Source: Sphingomonadales bacterium (GTDB taxonomy: Bacteria > Pseudomonadota > Alphaproteobacteria > Sphingomonadales > Sphingomonadaceae). From it: 64,000 nucleotides of DNA. Shown here piece after piece: positions 55,948-64,000 of the stretch. The stretch covers positions 40,366 to 104,365 of the forward strand of contig SEFZ01000030.1 in the NCBI GenBank assembly GCA_004173185.1, read 5' to 3'. The notes beneath the pieces were generated by a model that worked only from the letters and a program-made list of their open reading frames with translations, ran no database searches and was not told the origin of the DNA. Each line of letters opens with the position of its first letter. The first letter of the stretch is position 1. Made by a program: the position numbers and the translations under genes.

Positions 55948-56596
55948 CGCGCAGCCGCATCAGCCAGGCCGCGAAAAAGGCGAACACCGCCTGCCACGGC
56001 AAATGGACGCAGAGGTACCAGAAGACGAAGCGCGAGGGCTTGATTGGCTGTTCCAGCGCCTCAGTCATCAGCAGCCCATAGGTCATACAGAGCGCGCCCA
56101 GGGCGGTGAGTGCGGCGATCCCGAAAAACGATATCGCCCGCGTCGTCGGGGTCAGCGGTGCAAGGCGCGTCCAGATCAGCAGCGAAAAGGCCAGCGCGCT
56201 CCCCGCAAAGCCGCCAATCGCGCCCGTGGCGAGATGGATCAGATAATCACCCGGATCGGGCTCGAGCGGGAATGTCGCCACGCCATAGCCCCATGCGAGT
56301 TCGTTCGCGACGATATGCGCAAAGCTGAGCAGGACGGTGAAATACACCACCCGCCTGAACCAGCCGCGCTGCCGCGCGCTGACCAGCAGATAAGGCAGCC
56401 CGAACAGAGGCGTCAGATACAGGCTAGGCCCCACGACGGGCGCGAGCGCGTCCTTGGGATCAGGATAGAGCAGCAACGCAAGCGCCAGCGCCACCGCATA
56501 AACGATCGCGCCGATCAGCAGCCAGATGAATGCATGCCAGAAGCGAACATTGCGCCTGCGCGCATGCGCTTCGCCAAGAGGATCGGCGGGCGTCAA
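55919..56596 (-). CDS. multi-pass membrane protein, unknown
   Basis: 225 aa with about six hydrophobic helices (starting WHAFIWLLIGAIVYAVALAL, then VVYFTVLLSFAHIVANELA and others). No catalytic motif is visible. The start given is TTG 56596; the ribosome site is poor and the true start is uncertain. Its last 29 bases overlap the convergent secreted-protein gene. Confidence 0.7.
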   Translation of the reverse strand: MTPADPLGEAHARRRNVRFWHAFIWLLIGAIVYAVALALALLLYPDPKDALAPVVGPSLYLTPLFGLPYLLVSARQRGWFRRVVYFTVLLSFAHIVANELAWGYGVATFPLEPDPGDYLIHLATGAIGGFAGSALAFSLLIWTRLAPLTPTTRAISFFGIAALTALGALCMTYGLLMTEALEQPIKPSRFVFWYLCVHLPWQAVFAFFAAWLMRLRASPPRWPAI

Positions 56597-56605
56597 ACCT
56601 CAGCC

Positions 56606-56684
56606 GTCACCCCGGCGAAAGCCGGGGTCTCGGGCCGCAAGCGCGCCGCGCCATTTCCTGAGATCCCGGCTTTCGCCGGGATAA
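56606..56684. repeat. intergenic imperfect palindrome (REP/BIME-like)
   Basis: Arms 56606-56633 and 56657-56684 carry the same CCCCGGCGAAAGCCGGGG-type unit as the repeat at 8289-8368. It fills the space between clpX and the membrane-protein gene. Confidence 0.78.
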
Positions 56685-56696
56685 CAAGAGGGCCGA

Positions 56697-57953
56697 TCAG
56701 CCCGCTTTTTCCTTTTTGGCGTAAACCCGCACGGGCTCCTTGCGCCCGTCGACGACATCCTTGTCGACCACGACTTCATCGACGCCGTCCATGCCGGGCA
56801 GGTCGAACATCGTATCGAGCAATATGCCTTCGAGGATCGAGCGGAGGCCACGCGCGCCGGTCTTGCGTTCGATTGCCCGCTTGGAGATCGCCACCAGTGC
56901 GTCGTCGTTGAAGCCGAGCTTCACCGTCTCCATGTCGAACAGCTTCTGATACTGCTTCACCAGAGCGTTTTTCGGCTCGGTGAGGATCTTTATCAGCGCA
57001 TCGACGTCCAGATCTTCCAGCGTCGCGATGACGGGCAGACGGCCGACGAATTCGGGGATCAGGCCGAACTTCAGCAGATCCTCCGGCTCGGTCGAACGCA
57101 GAAGCTCGCCCGTGCGGCGCTCGTCCGGCCCGGCGACATGCGCGCCAAATCCGATCGATTTGCCCTGAAGGCGATCGCCGATGATCTTTTCTAGCCCTGA
57201 GAACGCGCCGCCGCAGATGAACAGGATGTTGGTCGTGTCCACCTGCAGGAATTCCTGCTGCGGATGCTTGCGCCCGCCCTGCGGAGGCACCGAAGCGGTG
57301 GTGCCTTCCATAAGCTTGAGCAACGCCTGCTGCACGCCTTCGCCCGAAACGTCGCGGGTGATCGAGGGATTCTCGGCCTTGCGCGAAATCTTGTCGATCT
57401 CGTCGATGTACACGATCCCGCGCTGCGCCCGCTCGACGTTATAGTCGGAAGCCTGGAGCAGCTTGAGGATGATGTTCTCAACGTCCTCGCCGACATAGCC
57501 GGCTTCGGTAAGCGTTGTGGCGTCAGCCATCGTGAACGGCACGTCGAGGATGCGCGCCAGCGTCTGCGCCAGCAGCGTCTTGCCGCAGCCGGTGGGGCCA
57601 ACGAGCAGGATGTTCGACTTGGCGAGCTCGACGTCCGCACCCTTCGCGCCGTGATTCAGGCGCTTATAATGGTTGTGCACCGCGACCGAGAGAACGCGCT
57701 TGGCCTGCTTCTGGCCAATCACATAATCGTCGAGCACGTCGCAGATTTCCTGCGGCGTGGGCACGCCGCCATCCTTCTTGCTGACGAGCGCCGATTTGGT
57801 CTCTTCGCGGATGATATCGTTGCACAGCTCGACGCACTCATCACAGATGAACACCGTCGGGCCGGCGATGAGCTTGCGCACTTCGTGCTGCGACTTGCCG
57901 CAGAACGAGCAATAAAGCGTGCTCTTGGAGTCACCGCCGCTGAGCTTTGTCAT
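56697..57953 (-). CDS. clpX: ClpXP unfoldase ClpX
   Basis: AAA+ unfoldase of 418 aa. The zinc-binding domain has CSFC and CDEC (Cys15, 18, 37, 40). Walker A is GPTGCGKT (about 119-126), and Walker B (IVYIDEIDKI) and the pore loops are present. It feeds tagged proteins to ClpP, encoded just upstream. Confidence 0.98.
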   Translation of the reverse strand: MTKLSGGDSKSTLYCSFCGKSQHEVRKLIAGPTVFICDECVELCNDIIREETKSALVSKKDGGVPTPQEICDVLDDYVIGQKQAKRVLSVAVHNHYKRLNHGAKGADVELAKSNILLVGPTGCGKTLLAQTLARILDVPFTMADATTLTEAGYVGEDVENIILKLLQASDYNVERAQRGIVYIDEIDKISRKAENPSITRDVSGEGVQQALLKLMEGTTASVPPQGGRKHPQQEFLQVDTTNILFICGGAFSGLEKIIGDRLQGKSIGFGAHVAGPDERRTGELLRSTEPEDLLKFGLIPEFVGRLPVIATLEDLDVDALIKILTEPKNALVKQYQKLFDMETVKLGFNDDALVAISKRAIERKTGARGLRSILEGILLDTMFDLPGMDGVDEVVVDKDVVDGRKEPVRVYAKKEKAG

Positions 57954-58050
57954 TCAATTCCATCCTTCGCGCGTCTGCGCGCTACGCCACCCGCTAAGAT
58001 ACACGCGGGCAAATCTCGGGCAATCCGAAAACGGATATAGCCCGTAAGCT

Positions 58051-58710
58051 TTAAGAAGCTGCTGACGAGCCTTCTTCGGCCACGCCGGGGCGCTTCTCAT
58101 ATACTTCGTCGACCAGACCGAAAGCCTTGGCTTCGTCGGCCTCGAGGAACGTGTCGCGATCCATCGCCCGCTCGATCTCCTCGAGCGACTTGCCGGTGTA
58201 CTTCACGTACAGGCTGTTCATCCGATCCTTGATGCGCTGGATTTCCTTGGCCTGGATCTGGATATCCGAAGCCATGCCCTGTGCGCCGCCCGAGGGCTGG
58301 TGGATCATGATGCGCGAATTGGTGAGCGCCACGCGCATGCCCGGTTCACCGGCCGCGAGCAGGAAGCTGCCCATCGACGCCGCCTGACCGATGCAGACCG
58401 TGCCGACGCGCGGACGGATATACTGCATGGTATCGTGGATCGCCATGCCGGCGGTAACCACGCCACCCGGCGAATTAATATACAGCCAGATGTCCTTTTT
58501 CGGGTTCTCGGACTCGAGGAAGAGCAGCTGGGCAGTGATCGAGGACGCCATCTGGTCCTCCACGCCGCCGGTGACGAAGATGATCCGCTCGCGCAGCATG
58601 CGCGAATAAATGTCGAACGCTCGCTCGCCGCGGCTCGACTGCTCGATGACAGTCGGAATGAGGTAACCGGTGACGGGATCGGCGGTCATCTGACCTGCAT
58701 ACGGATGCAT
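58051..58710 (-). CDS. clpP: ATP-dependent Clp protease proteolytic subunit ClpP
   Basis: Serine protease of 219 aa. Catalytic Ser112 is in GQAASMGSFLL and His137 in RIMIHQPSGG; the Asp is in the following helix region (MDRDTFLEADEA). A 97-bp spacer separates it from clpX. Confidence 0.98.
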   Translation of the reverse strand: MHPYAGQMTADPVTGYLIPTVIEQSSRGERAFDIYSRMLRERIIFVTGGVEDQMASSITAQLLFLESENPKKDIWLYINSPGGVVTAGMAIHDTMQYIRPRVGTVCIGQAASMGSFLLAAGEPGMRVALTNSRIMIHQPSGGAQGMASDIQIQAKEIQRIKDRMNSLYVKYTGKSLEEIERAMDRDTFLEADEAKAFGLVDEVYEKRPGVAEEGSSAAS

Positions 58711-58853
58711 AAGGGGTGATCTCTTTGATTGTGTTTTGCCCGAATGCGTACATCGGCGCTTGGTTAGCGCCGCGCAAGGGGTGAACGCGGTGAAAGGGCA
58801 CGCTTAACGGGCAAGTCTTGCCGAACCATGCATGGCAGCGCACATTGTTACGC

Positions 58854-59858
58854 ATGAGCAAGGTTCTGGTCACCGGCGGTTCGGGCTTCGTGGGAAGCCA
58901 TGTCATCCTCCAATTACTCGCCGCGGGACATCTCGTCCGCACCACCGTCCGCAGCCTCTCGCGGGAAGCCGAGGTGCGCGCAACCCTCGAGCGCGCAGGT
59001 GCCGACACCTATCGGCTGGGTTTCGCCGCCGCCGATCTGGAGAACGACAAGGGCTGGGCCGAAGCCGCATCGGATTGCGACTATGTCCAGCACGTCGCCT
59101 CCCCCTTCCCGCTCGGCCAGCCCAAGGATGAGCAGGATCTGATCCGCCCCGCCGTCGATGGCACGCTCCGGGTGCTGCGTGCCGCGCGCGATGCCGGCGT
59201 CCAGCGCGTGGTGCTCACCTCTTCCTTTGCCGCGATCGGCTATGGTCATGGATCGCGCAGTTCGGCCTTTACCGAGCAGGACTGGACCGACGTGAACGGC
59301 CCCGCCGTCCAGGCCTATATGAAATCCAAGACGCTGGCCGAGCGCGCCGCGTGGAACTTCATCGAGACCGAGGGCGGCGGCATGGAGCTTTCGGTGGTCA
59401 ATCCGGTCGGCATTTTCGGCCCGGCGCTGGGCAAGGATCTGTCCACCTCGGTCGAACTGGTCCGCCAGTTGATGGCGGGCAAGCTTCCGGGAACCCCGGA
59501 CCTGTGGCTCGGCGTGATCGATGTCCGCGACGTGGCGAGCCTGCAGGTCCGGGCGATGACCGATCCCAATGCAGCGGGTCAACGCTATCTCGCGGTCGCG
59601 GGCGAACCCGTCTCGTTCCATCAGATGGCGCTGATCCTCCACGATCATATGGGCAGCAAGGTACCACGCCAGCTGCCCGACTGGCTGGTGCGCACGCTGG
59701 CTCTGATCAATCCGCTGGCGCGCGAAGCGGTGCCCCGGCTGGGTATTCGCGGGCGGGCGAGCAACGAAAAAGCGAAGGCGCTGGGCTGGACGCCGCGGAG
59801 CAACGAGGAAGCCATTGCGGCGACGGCGCAAAGCCTGCGCGAGTTGAAGCTGGCCTGA
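58854..59858 (+). CDS. extended SDR family NAD(P)-dependent reductase
   Basis: Oxidoreductase of 334 aa. The nucleotide motif is TGGSGFVGSH (about 7-16), and the catalytic Tyr155 and Lys159 are in AYMKSKT, with Ser in LTSSFAA. It resembles aldehyde reductase or dihydroflavonol-4-reductase relatives. ATG 58854 begins the Rossmann fold directly, but no ribosome site is evident. Its substrate is unknown. Confidence 0.88.
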   Translation: MSKVLVTGGSGFVGSHVILQLLAAGHLVRTTVRSLSREAEVRATLERAGADTYRLGFAAADLENDKGWAEAASDCDYVQHVASPFPLGQPKDEQDLIRPAVDGTLRVLRAARDAGVQRVVLTSSFAAIGYGHGSRSSAFTEQDWTDVNGPAVQAYMKSKTLAERAAWNFIETEGGGMELSVVNPVGIFGPALGKDLSTSVELVRQLMAGKLPGTPDLWLGVIDVRDVASLQVRAMTDPNAAGQRYLAVAGEPVSFHQMALILHDHMGSKVPRQLPDWLVRTLALINPLAREAVPRLGIRGRASNEKAKALGWTPRSNEEAIAATAQSLRELKLA

Positions 59859-59915
59859 GCCAATAGGGGGAACCCGCCCGACACAGGCCCATTATAGGGG
59901 CAGGAGGTCTCACCA

Positions 59916-61049
59916 TTGCCCGCCTTTGCCCCGCTCCCCGATCTGCTCGCGTCGCTGCACAATATCGGCGATCCATTGGCCGATGCCGCGATAGCTGAGG
60001 CTGCCCGGCTGGGCGTCGAAGGCGCCCGGCTGCTCGACCGGGCGGTGCGCGAAGGTCCGTCACCGGAAACCCAACCCGCAGCCGCCGCCCTTGCCGCCGA
60101 CGTGCGCAGCGCGGATTGGGCCGATGCATCGCGAATGGCGCGCGGATCGGATGCCTATCTGGCGATCGGTGCCAGTTGGATCGGGCTGGCATTGGGACCG
60201 GGATCGCTCGCCCACACCTACAGCGCGCCGTCGATCGCTCGCGTGCTGGTTCGCACCGGCAACCTCACCAAAATGGCGAGGCACCGGATTCTTGAAACCG
60301 GCGCGTGGAATGTCGCGACGGTTTTGCCAGAGGGGCTGACGCCCGGCCGCGACGGCTTCGTCCAGAATCTTCAGGTCCGCTTGCTCCATGCGCGGGTGCG
60401 GCACGCCTTGCTCGCCAAGGGCTGGGACGTCGCGGCGCAGGGCATGCCGATCAACCAAATCGAACTGGCCCGCACCTGGCTGGATTTCACCTATATCCCG
60501 TTCGAAGCGCTGGCGACCTTGGGCATCACCTTCTCAGCCGACGAGATCGAGGACCTGTACCATCTCTGGCAGGTCGCCGGGCATTTGCTGGGGATCGATC
60601 CGCGCCTGTACCGCCCCGTGACCAATCAGGCCGAGGGTGCCCGGCTGCTGTCCGCAATCGACGCGAACCAGCCGCCGCCAGGAGCCGATTCGCAATTGCT
60701 CACCGCTGCGATGCTCGAGGCGATGGGCCAATTGCTCGCGCCCGAATTGCGGGTGAGCGAAGGCATGGCGACCGAACTAAGCCGCGCCGTGCTGCGCCGC
60801 CTGCACGGCGATGCGCAGGCCGATGCGCTGGGCGTGCCGCGAAGCTGGACGCGGCTGCTGCTTCCGGCAATCGCGATCGCCAATCGCGTAAAACGCGCCC
60901 GCGAACGGCGCGACCCTGCCCTTCGCGCCGCCAGCATCGCGCGCACCATCGCCACGTTTCAGGCCGGTGAAGGGCTTTTGCCCGGCGGCACGGCGTACAC
61001 GCGCGCGGCCGCCGAAAGTCCCGGCGATGCCTTGCCGGTGTCGGGCTAG
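59916..61049 (+). CDS. MpaB/latex-clearing-protein-like oxygenase
   Basis: All-alpha protein of 377 aa resembling the DUF2236/MpaB-Lcp group of haem-b oxygenases. The conserved helix LQVRLLHARVRHALL supplies the His/Arg pattern expected at the haem site, and PINQIELARTWLDFTYIP follows. The start is TTG 59916 with AGGAGG eight bases upstream. Relatives cleave polyisoprene or have unknown substrates. No signal peptide is seen. Confidence 0.75.
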   Translation: MPAFAPLPDLLASLHNIGDPLADAAIAEAARLGVEGARLLDRAVREGPSPETQPAAAALAADVRSADWADASRMARGSDAYLAIGASWIGLALGPGSLAHTYSAPSIARVLVRTGNLTKMARHRILETGAWNVATVLPEGLTPGRDGFVQNLQVRLLHARVRHALLAKGWDVAAQGMPINQIELARTWLDFTYIPFEALATLGITFSADEIEDLYHLWQVAGHLLGIDPRLYRPVTNQAEGARLLSAIDANQPPPGADSQLLTAAMLEAMGQLLAPELRVSEGMATELSRAVLRRLHGDAQADALGVPRSWTRLLLPAIAIANRVKRARERRDPALRAASIARTIATFQAGEGLLPGGTAYTRAAAESPGDALPVSG

Positions 61050-61068
61050 CTCGTATCTGGCTAGCCCG
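61042..61068. terminator. hairpin over the oxygenase stop codon
   Basis: CGGGCTAGC / GCTAGCCCG with a nine-base loop covers the TAG stop between convergent genes. There is no U-tract. Confidence 0.5.
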
Positions 61069-61074
61069 CAGCTT

Positions 61075-62001
61075 TCAGCGCAGCGGCCCCGGCTGCCCCA
61101 GATAGGCCAGCCGCCGGATCTCGCGCCGTCCCCGCACCACCGTGTCGAGGATCAGCCCGGCGAACAGGTTGAGGAACGCCAGGATCATCAGCCCGGTAGA
61201 GAGCAATGCCGTCGGGAAACGCGGCACGGTGTGCGTTTCTAGGAAGGTGAGCATCAAGGGCACGCTCAGCCCGATCGCCAGCAATGCGAAGGCCGCAGCG
61301 ATCAGCCCGTAGAACAGCAACGGCCGCTCGGTCCGGTAGAGCGTCAGGATCGTCCGCGCGATGCGGAAGCCGTCGCTATAGGTGCTGAGCTTGGACACCG
61401 AGCCTTCGAGCCGCGCGAAATAGCGCGTCTCGGCCTCGCCCACCGGCATCTTGAGTTCCAGCGCATGTACGCTGATCTCGGTCTCGATCTCGAAACCGGC
61501 GGAAAGCACCGGAAAGCTCTTCACGAAGCGCCGCGAAAATACGCGATAGCCTGAGAAAATATCGGTGAAGCTTCGCCCGAACAGCCCGGCAAGCAGGCCG
61601 GTCATCATGCGATTGCCGAGCACATGCCCGCGCCGATAGGCGTCCGCCGCCTCATGCACGCGCGTCCCGACGATCATGTCGAGACCTTCTTCGGTCACGC
61701 GGGCGACCATCGCCGCCGCCGCGTCCGGATCATAGGTCGCATCGCCATCGGCCATCACATAGATGTCGGCGTCCACATCGGCGAACATCCGCCGCACGAC
61801 ATTGCCTTTGCCCTGCATCCGCTCGGTGCGGACCACAGCGCCAGCGGCGCGCGCCACCTCGATCGTGCCGTCGCTGCTATTATTATCGTAAACGTAGATA
61901 GTGGCGGAGGGCAGCGCCGCGCGGAAACCGGCAACCGTCTGCGCGATCGCCGCTTCCTCGTTATAACAGGGCAGCAGGACTGCAATGCGCGGTTCGGTCA
62001 C
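61075..62001 (-). CDS. family 2 glycosyltransferase with membrane anchor
   Basis: Transferase of 308 aa. The GT2 core has AVLLPCYNEEAAI, IYVYDNNSSDGT and the metal motif MADGDATYDPDA. Two C-terminal helices (about 232-255 and 268-290) anchor it. It resembles dolichyl- or polyprenyl-phosphate sugar transferases. GTG 62001, with GGGGG upstream, is preferred; TTG 62013 is an alternative. Confidence 0.87.
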   Translation of the reverse strand: MTEPRIAVLLPCYNEEAAIAQTVAGFRAALPSATIYVYDNNSSDGTIEVARAAGAVVRTERMQGKGNVVRRMFADVDADIYVMADGDATYDPDAAAAMVARVTEEGLDMIVGTRVHEAADAYRRGHVLGNRMMTGLLAGLFGRSFTDIFSGYRVFSRRFVKSFPVLSAGFEIETEISVHALELKMPVGEAETRYFARLEGSVSKLSTYSDGFRIARTILTLYRTERPLLFYGLIAAAFALLAIGLSVPLMLTFLETHTVPRFPTALLSTGLMILAFLNLFAGLILDTVVRGRREIRRLAYLGQPGPLR

Positions 62002-62015
62002 CCATACCCCCAATT

Positions 62016-62122
62016 CGTCGCCCCGGCCCTGTGCCGGGGTTCACCGGGCGGCTGGGGGAGACGCTAGCGCCTCTAGCGCTTAGATTGCGGCACTGTGGAC
62101 CCCGGCACAAGGCCGGGGTCAC
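62016..62122. repeat. intergenic palindrome
   Basis: Arms 62016-62043 and 62095-62122 are inverted copies of a CCCCGGC-CTGTGCCGGGG-type unit between the glycosyltransferase and tig. It is similar in style to the other dispersed palindromes but a different variant. Confidence 0.7.
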
Positions 62123-62131
62123 AGTTTGGGC

Positions 62132-63751
62132 TTAGTCGGCCTTCTTCTTGGCCGGGGCCTTCTTCGCGGGCTTCTCGTCGTCAGCAGCCTCGGCCTTCGC
62201 CGCAGGAGCCTTCTTCGTCGCAGCCTTCTTCACCGGCTCGGCTTCGACCAGCTCATCGCCAGGCGCTGCGGGCTCAACATCCGCTGCTTCGACCTTCTTG
62301 GCCTTGGCAGGCTTGTCAGCCTTTGCCTCGTCCTTGTCGGCGTCCTTCTTCGCGGCAGCCTTTTTGCCCTTGGGCTTGTGGTTGTCGTGATCGTGGGTGT
62401 GCGTGCCGGTGTCGAAGCCTTCTTCGCTCTCGATCGCAGCTTCCAGCTCTTCGCGGGTCACTTCGCGGTCGCTGATCTCGGCCTTGTCGAACAGGAAGTC
62501 GACGACCTTGTCTTCGAACAAAGGCGCACGCAGCTGGGCAGCAGCCATCGGCTCCTGACGAACATACTGCACAAAGCGCTCGCGCTCCTGCGGGCTGTAC
62601 TGCTGGGCCGCCTGCGCGATCAGCTGGTTCATCTCGTTCGCGCTGACTTCGACGCCATTGGCGTTGCCGATCTCGGAAAGAAGCAGGCCCAGGCGCACGC
62701 GGCGCTCGGCGATGGCGACATATTCGGCGCGCTCATTCTCGAGCTCAGCCTTGGCGGCATCGACATCGGCTTCATGCTCGGCTTCGTGCTGCAGCTGATG
62801 CCAGATCTGGTCGAACTCGGCGTCGACCATCGAGGGCGGCACCGGGAAATCATGGCCAGCGGCGAGCTGATCGAGCAGCTTGCGCTTCATGTGGGTGCGG
62901 GTCAGGCCATTGAGCTGCTGCTCGATCTGGCCCTTGAGCAGGCCCGTGAGCTGCTCGAGGCTCTGGAGACCCAGCTGCTTGGCGAAATCGTCGTCGATCT
63001 TGCTCTCGCCGGCGGTCTTCACTGCGGTGATCTTGAGATCGAAGGTCGCGGGCTTGCCGGCGAGATCCTTCGAACCGTAATCCTCGGGGAAAGTCACGTT
63101 GATGGTCAGCTCGTCGCCGGTCTTCACGCCAACGATCTGGTCCTCGAAGCCCGGGATCAGACGGCCCGAACCGATTTCAACGGCCATGTCGGTGCCGGTG
63201 CCGCCGTCAAAGGCAACGCCGTCAGCGGTCTTGCCGACGAAATCCATCGTGACCTGATCGCCGGTCTTCGCCTTGTGCTTCGCACCGGCATCGTCCCACG
63301 ACTTCTGGCCCGCAGCGAGCTGCTCGAGCTGCGCGGTGACAGCGGCGTCATCGGCGGGAACGGTCAGGCGCTCCAGCTTGATGCCGTCGATCGAGGGGGC
63401 GGGAACGTCGGGGAGCACTTCGAGCTCAACCTTGATCTCGGCATCGCCACCCGGAGCATATTCGCCCTCAAGGCTAACCGAAGGCTGCATCGCGGGGCGC
63501 AGCTTCTGATCGGCGATCAGCTTCTGCACGCCTTCCTGGATCGATGAGTTCAGCGCTTCCTGCGCCAGCGATTCGCCGTGCATCTTGCGGATCAGGTTCG
63601 CGGGCACCTTGCCGGGGCGGAAGCCGGGCATGCGGATCGTCGGAGCGACGCGCTTCACCTCGGCTTCGACTTTCGAATCGATATCCTTGGCGGTGATCTT
63701 CAGCGTGAAGGCGCGCTTGAGGCCTTCGTTCAACGTCTCGACAGTCTGCAT
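62132..63751 (-). CDS. tig: trigger factor
   Basis: Ribosome-associated chaperone of 539 aa. The ribosome-binding loop is in MPGFRPGKVPANLI, and the FKBP-type domain begins GDQVTMDFVGKTADGVAFDG. The chaperone arms follow. The protein is about 100 residues longer than E. coli Tig: after the arms comes a His-rich HTHDHDNHKPKGKK and then a Lys/Ala-rich tail (PVKKAATKKAPAAK, ending APAKKKAD). ATG 63751 begins the conserved domain. Confidence 0.96.
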   Translation of the reverse strand: MQTVETLNEGLKRAFTLKITAKDIDSKVEAEVKRVAPTIRMPGFRPGKVPANLIRKMHGESLAQEALNSSIQEGVQKLIADQKLRPAMQPSVSLEGEYAPGGDAEIKVELEVLPDVPAPSIDGIKLERLTVPADDAAVTAQLEQLAAGQKSWDDAGAKHKAKTGDQVTMDFVGKTADGVAFDGGTGTDMAVEIGSGRLIPGFEDQIVGVKTGDELTINVTFPEDYGSKDLAGKPATFDLKITAVKTAGESKIDDDFAKQLGLQSLEQLTGLLKGQIEQQLNGLTRTHMKRKLLDQLAAGHDFPVPPSMVDAEFDQIWHQLQHEAEHEADVDAAKAELENERAEYVAIAERRVRLGLLLSEIGNANGVEVSANEMNQLIAQAAQQYSPQERERFVQYVRQEPMAAAQLRAPLFEDKVVDFLFDKAEISDREVTREELEAAIESEEGFDTGTHTHDHDNHKPKGKKAAAKKDADKDEAKADKPAKAKKVEAADVEPAAPGDELVEAEPVKKAATKKAPAAKAEAADDEKPAKKAPAKKKAD

Positions 63752-63815
63752 TTCTTCAGGCTTCCAAATAGAATGAGATCGCGGCGCCGAAACGCTGATC
63801 AAGAGCGACGGTGCC

Positions 63816-63900
63816 TGGTGCGGGCGAAGGGACTCGAACCCCCACACCTTTCGATACCAGAACCTAAATCTGGCGCGTCTACCAGTTCCGCCACGCCCGC
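63816..63900 (-). tRNA. tRNA-Leu (TAG)
   Basis: 85 bases with encoded CCA and a long variable arm typical of Leu. Acceptor GCGGGCG / CGCCCGC; anticodon loop TTTAGGT (anticodon TAG). The remaining 100 bases to the window end show no gene. Confidence 0.95.
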
Positions 63901-64000
63901 AGGGGCACCGCCGGTCGCGCGGCTCTATAGCAGTCACGCACCCGGGGGCAAGAGGCAGGCAACTTGCGCGCGGTCGTTGCGTTAAGAGAACCAAAAGGAG

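Overview
The window looks like chromosomal DNA of a sphingomonad alphaproteobacterium, most probably Sphingomonas or a close relative. This is inferred from the high GC content, the gene families, a complete exosortase A (XrtA) exopolysaccharide locus of sphingomonad type, TonB-receptor biology, and alphaproteobacterial gene orders such as lon-hupB-tRNA-Val. Genes are tightly packed with many ATGA, GTGA, TTGA and TGATG stop/start overlaps, and several starts are GTG or TTG. There is no rRNA, CRISPR array or insertion sequence, and no gene-free stretch longer than about 300 bp; the longest is the divergent spacer 43944-44232.

1-6.4 kb: amino-acid and polyamine genes. A threonine/serine dehydratase is coupled to a tiny membrane protein. 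An ornithine-decarboxylase-like enzyme is followed by a deoxyhypusine-synthase-like enzyme, which together suggest synthesis of homospermidine or a related polyamine. A TetR regulator, a soluble CBS-MCP chemoreceptor-like protein and a MAPEG protein follow.

6.4-23.5 kb: the XrtA/PEP-CTERM-type exopolysaccharide locus. A long minus-strand operon runs from the export lipoprotein (18910) through the chain-length protein, a broken tyrosine autokinase, an outer-membrane barrel, an ATPase, a polysaccharide deacetylase, a FemAB-like transferase, a glycosyltransferase and exosortase-EpsI to an asparagine-synthase-like amidotransferase. Upstream, an AMP ligase plus PLP decarboxylase (minus strand) diverge from an acyl carrier protein plus two hydrolases (plus strand). 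This looks like a small activation and carrier pathway for a building block of the polymer. The autokinase has lost about 40 codons including its Walker B region and is frameshifted. No PEP-CTERM substrate protein lies in the window.

23.5-39.5 kb: a secreted tyrosinase; tRNA-Met; a 2H RNA ligase-like protein coupled to the Kup potassium transporter; a divergent Lrp regulator/alanine dehydrogenase pair; the cytochrome c maturation genes ccmC-D-E-F-G-H-I, without ccmA and ccmB; a lone HsdR-N-type nuclease-like protein of foreign appearance; an M28 peptidase; an amino-acid dehydrogenase; tRNA-His; a 2OG-Fe(II) oxygenase; and a small secreted protein.

39.5-64 kb: a TonB receptor with a partner surface lipoprotein and a possible Pho box, then a small hydrolase and tRNA-Val. 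The ancestral order tig-clpP-clpX-lon-hupB is kept in order and strand on the minus strand, but is split by two blocks of accessory genes. These blocks hold tandem secreted M1 aminopeptidases, an MFS/LysR divergent pair, an NCS1 permease, two unknown proteins, an SDR reductase, an MpaB/Lcp-like oxygenase and a family 2 glycosyltransferase. tRNA-Leu closes the window. Imperfect palindromic repeats recur between genes, and one of them supplies the coding sequence for the C-terminus of the XrtA-associated ligase.
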